Of a stretch of 64,000 nucleotides of DNA, positions 23,967 through 34,050 are shown piece after piece (positions within the stretch are counted from its first letter, which is position 1; every line of letters begins with the position of its first letter). Made by a program: the position numbers and the translations under genes. The stretch is from Halomarina ordinaria (GTDB lineage: Archaea > Halobacteriota > Halobacteria > Halobacteriales > Haloarculaceae): NCBI RefSeq assembly GCF_030553305.1, contig NZ_JARRAH010000001.1, forward strand, positions 558,001 through 622,000. The letters run 5' to 3'. A model generated the notes under the pieces. That model was not told the DNA's origin and ran no database searches. It saw only the letters and a list, made by a program, of their open reading frames with translations.

Positions 23967-25004
23967 ATGCACGTCAGAACCGGACTCTCGTACGGCGACG
24001 CCCTGCTGGTCCCCCAGCGCTCGCCCGTCGACAGCCGCAGTGACGTCGACCTCTCGACGCACCTCACGCCGTCGCTCGAGCTCGAACTGCCCGTCCTCTC
24101 GGCGCCGATGGACACCGTCACCGAGGTCGACACCGCCGTCGCGCTCTCGTCGATGGGCGGCTTCGGGACGATTCACCGCTTCCTGGGCATCGACGAGCAG
24201 GCCGAGCAGGTCCGGGCCGTCTCGACGGCGGGCGAACGAGTCGGCGCCGCCGTCGGCATCGACGAGGAGTTCCTCGACCGGGCCGAGGCCGCGCTGGCGG
24301 CGGGCGCCGACTGTCTCGTGGTCGACGTCGCCCACGGCCACATGGAGGCGGCGCTCGACGCCGTCGCCGCCATCGACCGCGAGTTCCCCGACGCGCCGCT
24401 CGTCGCCGGCAACGTCGTCACGCCGGCCGGCGTCCGCGACCTCCACGCCGCCGGCGCGGACGGCGTGAAGGTCGGCGTCGGCCCCGGCTCGCACTGTACC
24501 ACCCGTGAGGTCGCCGGAGCGGGCGTCCCGCAGCTCACGGCGGTCGACGACTGCGCGTCGGTCGCGCGCGACCTCGGCGTCACCGTCGTCGCCGACGGCG
24601 GCATCCAGACCTCCGGCGACGCGGCGAAGGCGCTGATGGCGGGTGCCGACACCGTCATGCTCGGCGGCTTCTTCGCCGGGACCGACGAGGCGCCGGGCGA
24701 CGTCGTCGAGGTCGACGGCGAGCGCTACAAGCGCTCGCGCGGCATGGCGACGACGAGCGCGAACGAGGCGCGCACCGACAAGGACCTCGCACCCGACGCG
24801 GACGAGGGGGTCGACGGCCTCTCGCCGTACCGCGGTCCGCTCGAAGTCGCGCTCTCCGAGTTCGTCGCCGGCGTCCGCTCGGGCGTGAGCTACTGCGGCG
24901 GCCACACGCTCGCAGAGGCCCGCTCGAAGGCCGAGTTCATCCGTGTCGAGGCCGGGGCCAAGGAGCGCGAGGGCGCCCACTCCATCCGCGCACGCGAGGA
25001 GTAG
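23967..25004 (+). CDS. IMP dehydrogenase/GMP reductase family enzyme, probably GMP reductase
   Basis: 345-residue TIM-barrel enzyme of purine nucleotide metabolism without the two CBS domains of typical IMPDH. The catalytic loop [12 protein letters not shown] (Cys177) has the GPGS-x-CTTR form of GMP reductases rather than the IMPDH form, and the later [16 protein letters not shown] and ERYKRSRGM also match. The reaction would be NADPH-dependent deamination of GMP to IMP. ATG 23967. Annotation pipelines often label such proteins guaB; the motif argues against that, but substrate use was not tested. Confidence 0.88.
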   Translation: MHVRTGLSYGDALLVPQRSPVDSRSDVDLSTHLTPSLELELPVLSAPMDTVTEVDTAVALSSMGGFGTIHRFLGIDEQAEQVRAVSTAGERVGAAVGIDEEFLDRAEAALAAGADCLVVDVAHGHMEAALDAVAAIDREFPDAPLVAGNVVTPAGVRDLHAAGADGVKVGVGPGSHCTTREVAGAGVPQLTAVDDCASVARDLGVTVVADGGIQTSGDAAKALMAGADTVMLGGFFAGTDEAPGDVVEVDGERYKRSRGMATTSANEARTDKDLAPDADEGVDGLSPYRGPLEVALSEFVAGVRSGVSYCGGHTLAEARSKAEFIRVEAGAKEREGAHSIRAREE

Positions 25005-25055
25005 AGTGCAGTGGTCTCACAGGTGAGACCTACTTGAGCGACCCGCACGCCCCGG

Positions 25056-25202
25056 TCAGAGCGGCGAGGCGTTCCGGTCGCCGCAGACCGGGCACTGCAC
25101 CCGCCCCCCGTCGGGGACCTCGAACGTCTCGGGGCACGCCGAGCACTGGTACGTCGTCGGGCTGTCGTCGTCTCCGCCGAACACGCGGTTCACGAGTCCC
25201 AT
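25056..25202 (-). CDS. 48-residue zinc-ribbon protein
   Basis: MGLVNRVFGGDDDSPTTYQC start, with CSACPETFEVP and CPVCGDRNA pairs forming a rubredoxin-like or zinc-ribbon knuckle. ATG 25202. Short amphipathic N-terminus; function unknown. Convergent with the upstream GMP reductase-like gene. Confidence 0.8.
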   Translation of the reverse strand: MGLVNRVFGGDDDSPTTYQCSACPETFEVPDGGRVQCPVCGDRNASPL

Positions 25203-25337
25203 CTGGATTCCTCCAGTATCGAGGACGCTCGACGCGAGAGTAAAACGGCTCGCTCGTTGCGGTGGTTGCATCCCCGGAACCGTCGAAACCACCCGACGTG
25301 AACGGTACGAACCGTCGGATAGGCGGAGGATTACGGG

Positions 25338-26804
25338 TTACTCCTGCTCGTCGAGTGCCTGCCACGACAGCCGCGGGTTCCGCGCCGCGCCCGCCTGGTC
25401 GATGCGTCGGGCGGCGGTCCGCTGGGGGGCCGACTCGATGGCCGCCTCGTCCTCCTCGGCGACGGCGTCGAACGCCGCGGCGAGCTGGTCGAGCGACGCG
25501 CGGTTCTCCACCTCCGTCGGTTCGGTCATCAGCGCCTCGGGGACCGCCTCGGGCCACTTCGTCGTCGGTGGGTGGACGCCGTAGTCGAGCATGCGCTTGG
25601 CCACGTCGGCGGCGTCCGTATCGGCGCTCGCGACGAACTCGTGGTGGAACGGCTCGAAGGGGACGTCGTAGTCCACCTGCGAGGCGAGGTAGTTGGCGTT
25701 GAGCACCGCCTTCGCGCTGGCGTCGGAGAGCCCCTCGTCGCCGAGGCGGGCGATGTAGGCGTACGCCTTCACCAGCACGAGCCAGTTGCCCTGCTCGCCG
25801 TGGACCTTCCCGATGGACCGCTCGGGGGTGAACAGCTCGTAGCCGCCGTCGGTCCGCCGGACGCGGGGGTCGGGGAGGAACTCCGCGAGGTCCTCGCGGA
25901 CACCGACCGGTCCCGCACCGGGGCCGCCGCCGCCGTGGGGCGTCGCGAACGTCTTGTGGACGTTGTAGTGCATGACGTCGAAGCCCATGTCGCCGGGGCG
26001 GACGCGCCCGAGGAGGGCGTTGAGGTTCGCACCGTCGTAGTAGAGCAGGCCGCCGGCCTCGTGGACGACGTCGGCGATGCGCTCGATGTCGCGCTCGAAC
26101 AGCCCGAGCGTGTTCGGGTTGGTGAGCATGAGCGCGGCGGTGTCGTCGCCGACGGCCGCCTCGAGCGCCTCCAGGTCGACGCGGCCGTCGTCCGCACCGG
26201 GGAGTTCGACCACGTCGTAGCCCGCCAGCGCGGCGCTCGCGAAGTTCGTCCCGTGGGCGGAGTCGGGGACGATGACCTCCGACCGCTCCTCGCCGTTGGC
26301 CTCGTGGTAGGCCTTCGCGACGAGGATGCCCGCGAACTCGCCGGCCGCACCCGCCGGGGGCTGGAGCGTGACGGCGTCCATCCCGCCGATGCGACCGAGG
26401 TAGTCCTGCAGGCGGTAGAGGAGTTCGAGCGTCCCCTGGACGCTCTCGGGCGAGCGGTCGGGGTGGACCGCGGCGTGAGGGTTCGCGGCGACGTCCTCGG
26501 TGAACTTCGGGTTGTACTTCATCGTGCAGGAGCCGAGGGGGAACGGGCCGTTCTCGACGCCGTAGTTCATCTCCGAGAGGCGCGTGTAGTGGCGCGCGAG
26601 TTCCGGCTCCGAGAGGTCGGGCAGTTCGAGCGTGTCGCGCGTCAGGCCGTCGGGGAGCGAGGACTCCACCTCGACCTCGCGGGTGTGTTTCTCCGAGAGC
26701 AACGGCTCGTAGCGCTCCTCGTCGGCCGTCCAGCGCGCCTGGTCGAAGGTCAGCGTCCGGTCGCTCCCACGGGTCGCTCCGTCGTCGCGTTCGCTGTCGC
26801 TCAC
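25338..26804 (-). CDS. gcvPB: Glycine dehydrogenase (decarboxylating) subunit 2
   Basis: PLP-carrying subunit of the glycine cleavage P-protein, which decarboxylates glycine and passes the aminomethyl group to GcvH. 488 residues with the cofactor lysine in [12 protein letters not shown] and further motifs [23 protein letters not shown] and NPNTLGLFE. The GTG start at 26804 overlaps the gcvPA stop (GTGA), showing coupled translation as a split P-protein. It works with gcvT and gcvH found at 38.4-39.8 kb. Confidence 0.96.
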   Translation of the reverse strand: MSDSERDDGATRGSDRTLTFDQARWTADEERYEPLLSEKHTREVEVESSLPDGLTRDTLELPDLSEPELARHYTRLSEMNYGVENGPFPLGSCTMKYNPKFTEDVAANPHAAVHPDRSPESVQGTLELLYRLQDYLGRIGGMDAVTLQPPAGAAGEFAGILVAKAYHEANGEERSEVIVPDSAHGTNFASAALAGYDVVELPGADDGRVDLEALEAAVGDDTAALMLTNPNTLGLFERDIERIADVVHEAGGLLYYDGANLNALLGRVRPGDMGFDVMHYNVHKTFATPHGGGGPGAGPVGVREDLAEFLPDPRVRRTDGGYELFTPERSIGKVHGEQGNWLVLVKAYAYIARLGDEGLSDASAKAVLNANYLASQVDYDVPFEPFHHEFVASADTDAADVAKRMLDYGVHPPTTKWPEAVPEALMTEPTEVENRASLDQLAAAFDAVAEEDEAAIESAPQRTAARRIDQAGAARNPRLSWQALDEQE

Positions 26805-28132
26805 GCGACCACCTCCAGCGCTTCGACGAGCGCGTCGCGCTTCGCGGCGTTCGTCTCGGTCGTACAGAGCTGGACGTGGTGTTCGTCGACGACGTGGACG
26901 GCGAACCCCTCGGCTTCGAGGTCGGCGGCCACCGCGGCCGCCGGCTGGTCCGTGTGGGCGACGAACTCCCGGAAGTGGTGACGGTCGTCGACCGGCGCCT
27001 GCAGGCCCACGACGTCGTCCACCCTCGCCGCGAGGTCCGCGGTCGCCGTCACGCACTCCTCGGCGAGGTCGGCCAGCCCCTGCGGGCCGAGCATCGCGGC
27101 GTGCATCGCGGTCCGCAACGCGACCCACGCCTGGTTCGTGCAGATGTTGCTCGTCGCGCGCTCGCGGCGGATGTGCTGTTCGCGCGTCTGGAGCGTGAGC
27201 GTGTAGGCGCGCCGGCCGGTCGCGTCCTCGCTCGCGCCGACCAGCCGCCCCGGTACCTGCCGGAGGTGCTCCTCGCGACAGGCGAACAGCCCGAGACCCA
27301 TCCCGTAGCTGGTCCCCAGCCCGAGGGAGGCGGCCTCCCCGACGACGACGTCCGCACCGACGCTCGCGGGTTCCTGCAGCAGCGCCAGCGCGAGGATGTC
27401 GGTGCCGAGGACGAACAGCGCGTCGTGCTCGTCGGCGAGGTCGCCGAGGTCGGCGAGGCGCTCCTCTATCGCACCCCGGACGGTGGGGTTCTCGGCGTAG
27501 AGCATCACCACGTCCTCGTCGAGGCGTTCGGCGAGCGCGTCGACGTCGGCGTTCGCGGCCGTCATCGGGTACGACTCGACGGCGAGGTCCGTCCCCGTCA
27601 CGTAGTTCTCGAGGACGCCGCGTCGTCCCTCGTGGAGCTGTTCGGGGACGAGAACCGTCTCGCCCGACACGCCGCGAAGCCGGTCGGCGAGCGTCGCCGC
27701 CTCTCCCAGCGCCGTCGCCGCGTCGTACATCGAGCAGTTCGCGACCTCGAGGCCGGTGAGCTCGACGAGCATCGACTGGTACTCGAAGAGCGCCTGCAGG
27801 AACCCCTGCGCGACCTCGGGCTGGTACTGCGTGTAGGAGGTGAGGAACTCCGAGCGAAGCGAGAGGTGGTCGACGAGCGAGGGGACGTAGTGGTCGTAGT
27901 GACCCCGCCCGAGGAACTCGGTGAGGTCGGCGTTGCGCCCGAGCGTGACGTCGAGGTGGGTGCGGACCGCCTGCTCGCTTCGCTGGTCGATACCGAACGC
28001 GCCGTCGAAGCGCAGTTCGTCGGGGACGTCGAAGAGGTCCTCCTCGCTCGCGACGCCGACGGCGTCGAGCATCGCCGCCGTCTCCGCCGGCGTGTGCGGC
28101 GCGAAGGGACTCCCGGATTCGTGGCTGCTCAT
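26801..28132 (-). CDS. gcvPA: Glycine dehydrogenase (decarboxylating) subunit 1
   Basis: 443-residue N-terminal-half subunit of the split P-protein. Typical features are [51 protein letters not shown] and [18 protein letters not shown] 28132. It forms a heterotetramer with GcvPB, whose gene overlaps its 3' end. The region upstream (28133-28364) has no gene and probably carries the operon promoter. Confidence 0.96.
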   Translation of the reverse strand: MSSHESGSPFAPHTPAETAAMLDAVGVASEEDLFDVPDELRFDGAFGIDQRSEQAVRTHLDVTLGRNADLTEFLGRGHYDHYVPSLVDHLSLRSEFLTSYTQYQPEVAQGFLQALFEYQSMLVELTGLEVANCSMYDAATALGEAATLADRLRGVSGETVLVPEQLHEGRRGVLENYVTGTDLAVESYPMTAANADVDALAERLDEDVVMLYAENPTVRGAIEERLADLGDLADEHDALFVLGTDILALALLQEPASVGADVVVGEAASLGLGTSYGMGLGLFACREEHLRQVPGRLVGASEDATGRRAYTLTLQTREQHIRRERATSNICTNQAWVALRTAMHAAMLGPQGLADLAEECVTATADLAARVDDVVGLQAPVDDRHHFREFVAHTDQPAAAVAADLEAEGFAVHVVDEHHVQLCTTETNAAKRDALVEALEVVA

Positions 28133-28364
28133 GATTGGATGAGAGTGGATGTCCGTGAACTGGACATCGAGTGGTCATCGGTTACAAGTCCCTGCATATG
28201 ATACCGTCGGATTCGCGGTGAAAGACGCACGGTCGTGGTGTCTCGCGAGGAGAAGGTCGCGTGAGATGGGCACGAACGTGTGAGACCGGTGGCGCACGGG
28301 TGAGCGGCGTCGACGGACCGTGCGAACGAGCGAGGGTGGAGAAGAGAGCGCGACGCGACCCGGA

Positions 28365-29705
28365 CTACTCGACGTAGCGGTACTTGCGCTCGCCCATGCG
28401 GCCCCAGCCGTCGAAGGCGAACTCGTCCTCGGGGACGGTGAACTCCTCGACGTCGTCGACGCGCTTGTCGTGGTTGTGGGCGTCGTGGACGCGCTCGTAC
28501 TCCTCGAAGGCGATGTCGCGGCGGTTCGCCAGCTGTTCGTCGACCGTGAGCCCTTCGATTTCCTCCTCCCAGCCCGGCTGGACGGTCTCGGCGTGGATCT
28601 CGGCCTGAGCGCCGCTGCCGTAGGAGCCGACGAGGAGTTTCTCGCCCGTCAGGTCCCAGCCGTTCTCGTAGGCGTGTTTCAGGCCGCTCGCGCGGGCGAC
28701 GTGGACCGAGCCGGTGTACCAGTTGCCCACCTCGCGGGCGATTTTCAGCGTCGGGGCGATGGCGCGGTCGTACCACTCGCGGTAACGCTCGGTCTCCTTC
28801 AGGGAATCGGTGTACTCGAGGACGGCGTCGAGGAACGCCTCCTCGTCGTCGAACGCCTCGTAGCGCGGCTGGCGGCCGATGTCGCCGGCGAGTTCCTCCT
28901 CGATGCTGGTGTCGCGAATCATGTGCCGGTAGCCGAGCAGCGCCGCCTTCCGGACCATGCCGGGGAAGGGGGTGTGGAAGGGGACGAGTCTGTAGTCGTC
29001 GGGGTGGGTGTCGCCGGCGACGCTCTCGAAGTCCTCCAGCGCCTCACGCATACGTGCGAGGTACACCTGCACCGAGCGCTTGCCGTCGACGCTCGGGAAC
29101 TGCTGGTTGGGCTTGAGGAAGTCCGTCTCGTCGGCGCTCCCGTAACCCTGCTCGGCCGAGAGTTCGACGAGGTCGGGGTCCTCGCTGATGAGCATGGCCA
29201 CCGCGCCGGCGCCCTGGGTCGCCTCGCCGGCGTCGCCGCGCGCGTACAGCGCGGTGTCGGTGGCGATGACGAGCGCGCTCCGGCCGCGGTTGCGCCCCGC
29301 ACGAATCCAGTTGTAGGCGTCGTCGAGGCTCTGGGTACCCGAGATGCAGGCGAACTTCCGCTCGCCCTTGTTGGCGTGGTGGAAGTCGCCGTCGAAGACC
29401 TGTTCCAGACAGCCGGCGATGTACGTCGAGACCGGTTTGGAGTTGTCGAACGCGGACTCGGTGGCGACGTCGATACGGCCGATGTCGGCCGGTTCGAGGT
29501 CACGCCGGTCCATCAGTCGGTAGGCGGCGTTCGCCCCCATGGTGACGATGTCTTCGTAGGTGTCGGGAAAGGAACTGGCCGCGAGGCCGAGACCCTTCGT
29601 GTACTTCTCCGGTTCCTCCCCCTTCGCGGGGGCGAACGTGTTGGCGAGGTCGAGTTTCAACTTACCCGTGTGAATCTCGATGGCGTCGATGCCGACGGAC
29701 GTCAT
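28365..29705 (-). CDS. hmgB: Hydroxymethylglutaryl-CoA synthase
   Basis: Condenses acetyl-CoA with acetoacetyl-CoA to HMG-CoA, the first committed step of the mevalonate route to archaeal isoprenoid lipids. 446 residues. Catalytic Glu lies in ATESAFDNSK (residue 83) and catalytic Cys in KFACISGTQS (Cys120). The active-site His region is FHTPFPGMV. Full length, ATG 29705, single gene with its own upstream region. Symbol follows haloarchaeal usage. Confidence 0.96.
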   Translation of the reverse strand: MTSVGIDAIEIHTGKLKLDLANTFAPAKGEEPEKYTKGLGLAASSFPDTYEDIVTMGANAAYRLMDRRDLEPADIGRIDVATESAFDNSKPVSTYIAGCLEQVFDGDFHHANKGERKFACISGTQSLDDAYNWIRAGRNRGRSALVIATDTALYARGDAGEATQGAGAVAMLISEDPDLVELSAEQGYGSADETDFLKPNQQFPSVDGKRSVQVYLARMREALEDFESVAGDTHPDDYRLVPFHTPFPGMVRKAALLGYRHMIRDTSIEEELAGDIGRQPRYEAFDDEEAFLDAVLEYTDSLKETERYREWYDRAIAPTLKIAREVGNWYTGSVHVARASGLKHAYENGWDLTGEKLLVGSYGSGAQAEIHAETVQPGWEEEIEGLTVDEQLANRRDIAFEEYERVHDAHNHDKRVDDVEEFTVPEDEFAFDGWGRMGERKYRYVE

Positions 29706-29864
29706 GACAGACGAGTGGACTGGTTCGTATAAGTGTTTGACGACACCGAATTCGTCGTTCGTCGAAGTCGTCCGACGCGGGGCTGACGCTCCCCGTCGTG
29801 AGTTGGTGGAAGAACGCGACGACCGACCGCCGAGGGGTCCGGAGAGGTGGGGCCGTCCGGGAGG

Positions 29865-30446
29865 TTACTCCTCGTCGTCCTCGATGACCTCTGGGTCCCG
29901 GAGCGCCTCGTGGAGGCTGTTGAGGCCGTCGACCCACTCGGCGACGAGGCCGTACTCGATGTCCTCGACGGCGCTCACGTCGAGGTCGGCTCCGTCGATG
30001 ATGAGCGTCCCCGCCGTCACGCAGTGGACGTGGGCGGCGTCGACGTCCTCCTCGGCCTCGGCGTTGCGCGCGGCCTCGATGTGGTCCTCGGGGGTCCCGT
30101 CGCCCGCGACGCCCGCGACGACGTACTCCTGGGCGGCGTGGAAGACGCAGACGAGTGCGGTCTGGACCGCGTCGATGAGCATCAGCGTCTCCTCGTCGTC
30201 GATGTCGACCTCGGTGAGGACGATGTCGCTGATGCCCTCTATCTCCTCCATCGCCGCCTCCTCGTCGAGGTCGCCCTCGTCGTATGCGGAGACGACCTTC
30301 GCCACCGCGATGACGGCGTCGTCCTGGAGGTTCATTCGGAGGCGGGCGGAGTTCTCGTCTTCGAGGTCCACGCCCTCCTCGTCGAGGCGGTCGAGCCAGT
30401 TCTGCCAGCGTTCGTCGGTGTAGTACTCACCCTCCGGCGTACTCAT
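29865..30446 (-). CDS. DUF2150-like conserved archaeal protein
   Basis: 193-residue, very acidic, helical cytoplasmic protein (MSTPEGEYYTDERWQNWL; LEDENSARLRMNLQDDAV; EDIEYGLVAEWVDG). The pattern fits a haloarchaeal/archaeal family of unknown function recalled as DUF2150. ATG 30446 was preferred to the one two codons upstream. It is probably cotranscribed with the TatD-like gene, 38 bases before it. Confidence 0.8.
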   Translation of the reverse strand: MSTPEGEYYTDERWQNWLDRLDEEGVDLEDENSARLRMNLQDDAVIAVAKVVSAYDEGDLDEEAAMEEIEGISDIVLTEVDIDDEETLMLIDAVQTALVCVFHAAQEYVVAGVAGDGTPEDHIEAARNAEAEEDVDAAHVHCVTAGTLIIDGADLDVSAVEDIEYGLVAEWVDGLNSLHEALRDPEVIEDDEE

Positions 30447-30483
30447 ACCCACGACTTCGGGCGCCCGGCCATATGCCTTTTCG

Positions 30484-31314
30484 TTACGCCAACGTCCCGA
30501 GAGTGTCGATACCGTACACCAATCGCGGGGTCTCGACGTGCGCGCGCTCCAGCGCCTCGTCGTACCCCTCCTCGCGGAGCCAGCGGGTCCGCCGGGGGAC
30601 CGTCTTCGGCCCGAGCACCGCGCCCGGTCGGTCCGGGTCGTCGATGAAGTCCGTCTCCATCATGAACGGCACGTCGCGCTCGACGACGCGTTCGAGTTCG
30701 TCCTTGTCGGCGAGGACGCTCGGCGTCGGGCCGACGACGCCGCCCGTCGAGTAGTGTTTCACCACCCGCTCGCGCGCCATCCCCGCCTCCTCGGCCCAGT
30801 CGGCGACCTCGGTGAAGTCCTCGCTCCCCTCGGCGTGGAGTTGCACCGCGCAGCCGAGGTCGGCACCGAGTGCGAACGCGTGGCGCATCACCTCGTTCGA
30901 GGCCGCCCACACCGCCTCGGAGACGTCGTAGTGCGGGCGTCCCGACTTGAGCGCGAGCGCGCGTCCCTCCTCGACGTACTCGGCGGCGACGTCGAGGCCC
31001 GCACACATCAGGTCGCGCGCGTCCTCGGGGTCGTAGCCGCGCTCGACCAGTTGCGAGACGAGCGCCGGGTGGACCCCGAGGACGGGCCACGCGCGTCCGG
31101 GCAGCACCTCGGTCGAGTCGGCGACGACGTCGAGGGTGTGGTCGTAGGCGACGCGGAAGTCGTCTCCCGCCTCGACCGCGACGTCGTAGTGCCAGGAGGG
31201 TTTGTTCAACACGAGCAGGTGGGTGCCGCCGTGGTCGGCGAACTCCTCGGCCGCCTCCACCCCGCGTCCCTTCACCGGGTCGAGGTGCAGGTGGTCGTCG
31301 AGAATCGGGTCCAT
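30484..31314 (-). CDS. TatD-like metal-dependent hydrolase
   Basis: 276-residue amidohydrolase-fold protein. The N-terminal metal motif is DDHLHLDP, then WPVLGVHPALV, LALKSGRPHY (Lys strand), VQLHAEGSEDF and METDFIDDPDRPG near the C-terminus, consistent with a two-metal TatD-type site. Archaeal members may be nucleases or deaminase-like hydrolases; the substrate is not known. ATG 31314. Confidence 0.85.
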   Translation of the reverse strand: MDPILDDHLHLDPVKGRGVEAAEEFADHGGTHLLVLNKPSWHYDVAVEAGDDFRVAYDHTLDVVADSTEVLPGRAWPVLGVHPALVSQLVERGYDPEDARDLMCAGLDVAAEYVEEGRALALKSGRPHYDVSEAVWAASNEVMRHAFALGADLGCAVQLHAEGSEDFTEVADWAEEAGMARERVVKHYSTGGVVGPTPSVLADKDELERVVERDVPFMMETDFIDDPDRPGAVLGPKTVPRRTRWLREEGYDEALERAHVETPRLVYGIDTLGTLA

Positions 31315-31431
31315 ACCTCGATTCCTCCCAGCGTCGGCAAAAGCCCCGCGCTCTCGGGGCAATTCACTCTCGCCTTCTGAAGAGGAACCGGGGAGGACAC
31401 GTCTCGACAGCCGTGTCGGGGGACAAAACGT

Positions 31432-31878
31432 TCAGTCGAGCGTCACGGCCTCGTGGGCCGTACTCGGGAGGGCGTCCGAGCGGCCGTAGTCGCCGGGCGC
31501 GATGGCGAGCGTTCGAGCGCCGCGGGCGGCGGCCACCTCCAGCACCGGCTTGAAGTCCATGTCCCGGGAGGCGACGGCGAGGACGTCGACGTCGCCGTCG
31601 ACGACGGCCGTCGTCGCGTCCACGGCGAGTTTCACGTCCACGTCGCCGCTCGTCGTCACCACCTCGAAGCCGTGGGCCTCGGCCGCCTGTATCAGCCCCG
31701 GCGTCGCGTGCTCGTCGACGTAGAGCCGTGCGTGCGTGATGCGCCCCCGCTCGGCGGCCGCGGTCCTGACGTCGTCGAGGTCGACGTCGAACTCCGTCCG
31801 GAAGACGTTCGGCCCGTCGACGAACAACCCGACCCGCCGCTCCTCGTCGCCCACGAATCGGCGCAGCAGCCCGCTCAT
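31432..31878 (-). CDS. NYN-domain (PIN-like) protein
   Basis: 148 residues. The acidic residues of the NYN/PIN RNase fold are in VGLFVDGPNVFRTEF (Asp21), GDVDVKLAVDAT and VLAVASRDMDFKPVLEVAAARG. Such LabA/DUF88-type proteins are predicted metal-dependent RNases. ATG 31878. Monocistronic, upstream of the subtilase in divergent orientation. Confidence 0.85.
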   Translation of the reverse strand: MSGLLRRFVGDEERRVGLFVDGPNVFRTEFDVDLDDVRTAAAERGRITHARLYVDEHATPGLIQAAEAHGFEVVTTSGDVDVKLAVDATTAVVDGDVDVLAVASRDMDFKPVLEVAAARGARTLAIAPGDYGRSDALPSTAHEAVTLD

Positions 31879-31951
31879 GGCCGACCCGAACCGGCGCCCG
31901 GCTATAGTCGTGCTGGTTCGGGTTGTTATCCCTTTATTACTATCTAAATTA

Positions 31952-31970
31952 AATCTATTATCAATAGATT
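31952..31970. promoter_or_regulatory. AT-rich dyad upstream of subtilase
   Basis: AATCTATT-ATC-AATAGATT, 8-bp perfect arms in an extremely AT-rich patch. A TATA-like TTAAAATA follows directly at about 31969-31976, some 25 bases before ATG 32001. The position suits a repressor or activator site on a leaderless promoter. Confidence 0.5.
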
Positions 31971-32000
31971 AAAATACTGTCTCTCGAAGGGATAGTCACT

Positions 32001-33608
32001 ATGCGTGAGAGAACCTCACTCGGCCGCCGTAGCTTCCTTCGACTGTCCGGACTCGCCGGCGTCGGCGCCTTCACCGGTATCACGGGCGCGACGCCCGGCC
32101 GTTCGCCGGGGGCGAGAGGGGACGAACTCCTCGTCGGCGTCAGTCGGAGCGACGAGTCGAAGCGGAAGGGACCGGGGCGGGCCATCGAGAAGGACCTCCC
32201 GGAGCAGGCCCGTATCGCACACGAGAACGCGGCACTCGGCTACGCTGCCGTCGAGTTCCCCGGGGAGGGGACCGACCGCGCCCGCGAGAACTTCCGCCGG
32301 GCGATGGCCAGACGGGAGGACGTGAAGTACGTCGAGGAGAACGCCACCTTCGAGACGCTGCTCGTCCCGAACGACCCGCGCTTCGACGACCAGTACGCGG
32401 ACCAGACGGTGAACGCGCCGACGGCGTGGGACGTCACGCTCGGCGACGCGGACGTCACCGTCGCGGTCGTCGACCAGGGCGTGAAGTACGACCACCCGGA
32501 CCTCGACGGGAACGTCGCCTCCGACCCGGGGTACGACTTCGTCGACGACGACGGCGACCCCTACCCCGACGACCTCGGAGAGGAGATACACGGGACCCAC
32601 GTCGCCGGCATCGCCGCCGCCGAGGTGGACAACGGCGAGGGCGTCTCCGGCATCGGCAACTCGACGATACTCGCCGCGCGCGCGCTGAGCGAGACGGGCA
32701 GCGGGAGCACGAGCGACATCGCCGACGCCATCCAGTGGGCCGCCGACGAGGGTGCCGACGTCGTCAACCTCTCGCTGGGCGGGGGCGGCTACACGAACAC
32801 GATGAAGAACGCCGTCTCCTACGCGACGGACCAGGGGGCGCTCGTCGTCGCCGCCGCCGGCAACGACTCCGGTCAGCCCGTCTCGTACCCGGCGGCCTAC
32901 AGCGAGTGTCTCGCCGTCTCGGCGCTCGACCCCGACGAGGGCCTCGCGTCGTACTCCAACGTCGGCCCCGAGATAGAACTCGCCGCGCCCGGGACGAACG
33001 TCCTCTCGACGTGGACGGGTGACGACTACGAGACGATATCGGGCACCTCGATGGCGACGCCCGTCGTCGCCGGCGTCGCCGGCCTGACGCTCGCCGCGTG
33101 GGACCTCTCGAACGAGGAACTCCGGACGCACCTGAAGGACACCGCCGTCGATATCGGCCTCGCGGACGACGAACAGGGGAGCGGACGCGTCGACGCCGGT
33201 AACGCCGTGACGACCGAACCGGGGAGCGGGTCCGGCGGCGACGACGGCGACGACGGCGACGACGGTGGGGACGACGGCGGGAGCGGCGACTCCGAGTCCG
33301 TCTCCGTGAGCGACTCGCTGTCGGGCTACTGGGACGCCGACTGCTGGAGCTATCCGTTCCAGTACGACGCCCCGAGTCGCGTCGTCGTCGAACTGAGCGG
33401 CCCGTCGAACGCCGACTTCGACCTCTACGTGAACGACGGCGTCGGCTCCTGCCCCTCGACGTCGGACTACGACTACCGGTCGTGGACCGTCGACAGCCAG
33501 GAGCGCATCAGCATCGACGCACCCGACACCTCGACGGACCTGCGCGTGCTCGTCGACTCCTACAGCGGGGGCGGCGACTACACGGTGACCATCACCGAGT
33601 TCGCCTGA
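32001..33608 (+). CDS. Tat-exported subtilisin-like serine protease (halolysin type)
   Basis: 535-residue extracellular S8 peptidase. The twin-arginine signal is GRRSFLRLSG (9-18), then an I9-type propeptide to about 125. The catalytic triad is Asp158 (AVVDQGVKYDHPDL), His197 (HGTHVAGIAAAE) and Ser350 (GTSMATPVVAG), with oxyanion Asn288. After an Asp/Gly linker (about 410-430) a C-terminal beta domain of the pre-peptidase C type follows (about 440-535: PSRVVVELSGPSNADFDLYV). Folding in the cytoplasm before Tat export is usual for halolysins. The promoter carries an AT-rich dyad. Confidence 0.95.
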   Translation: MRERTSLGRRSFLRLSGLAGVGAFTGITGATPGRSPGARGDELLVGVSRSDESKRKGPGRAIEKDLPEQARIAHENAALGYAAVEFPGEGTDRARENFRRAMARREDVKYVEENATFETLLVPNDPRFDDQYADQTVNAPTAWDVTLGDADVTVAVVDQGVKYDHPDLDGNVASDPGYDFVDDDGDPYPDDLGEEIHGTHVAGIAAAEVDNGEGVSGIGNSTILAARALSETGSGSTSDIADAIQWAADEGADVVNLSLGGGGYTNTMKNAVSYATDQGALVVAAAGNDSGQPVSYPAAYSECLAVSALDPDEGLASYSNVGPEIELAAPGTNVLSTWTGDDYETISGTSMATPVVAGVAGLTLAAWDLSNEELRTHLKDTAVDIGLADDEQGSGRVDAGNAVTTEPGSGSGGDDGDDGDDGGDDGGSGDSESVSVSDSLSGYWDADCWSYPFQYDAPSRVVVELSGPSNADFDLYVNDGVGSCPSTSDYDYRSWTVDSQERISIDAPDTSTDLRVLVDSYSGGGDYTVTITEFA

Positions 33609-33732
33609 CCCCGTCGCCTCGATATCCCTCGACCGTCGCACTCGGCTCTGACTGCGACGTTCTCACCCGACCCCTCGTTCTGACCTGACCGGTGCCACTA
33701 GATATATCCGACCGGGTCGAGTAGCCCGGCGT

Positions 33733-33960
33733 ATGTCCGACGACGAACACGGCCGCGACGTGGAACTCGCGAAGGAGAAAGACGAGGAAGAGGCGGAGGA
33801 CATCGAGGAGGCGGAAGCCGAGGCGAAGGAGGCCGCCCGCGAGCAGCAAGAGAAGGAGATAGCGGAGGAAGTCGAGCGCAAGTCCGAGGTTCGCGAGGAG
33901 GAGGCCGCGGACCAGGAGAACATCGACAACCACCGCGACGAGCGACCCTTCGAGAGCTGA
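33733..33960 (+). CDS. Small charged coiled-coil protein
   Basis: 75 residues, almost entirely Glu, Ala, Lys and Arg in heptad-like order (EAEDIEEAEAEAKEAAREQQ), predicted as a single long helix or coiled coil. No domain is recognised. ATG 33733. Codon bias is normal, so it is probably expressed; function unknown. Confidence 0.6.
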   Translation: MSDDEHGRDVELAKEKDEEEAEDIEEAEAEAKEAAREQQEKEIAEEVERKSEVREEEAADQENIDNHRDERPFES

Positions 33961-34050
33961 ACGGCACGCTTCGAGTTTTTCCTGTTCGACCACCGCGTCG
34001 AGCCCCCGGTACGGCCACCCGGTGGTGTCGACGCGTCCCGTCGTCGCCCC

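Noticed and set aside
25338-28178. Single 946-codon minus-strand frame covering gcvPB and the antisense frame of gcvPA
   Set aside because: The first half is an Arg/Gly-rich shadow of gcvPA in another frame. The real gcvPB starts at GTG 26804, overlapping the gcvPA stop.
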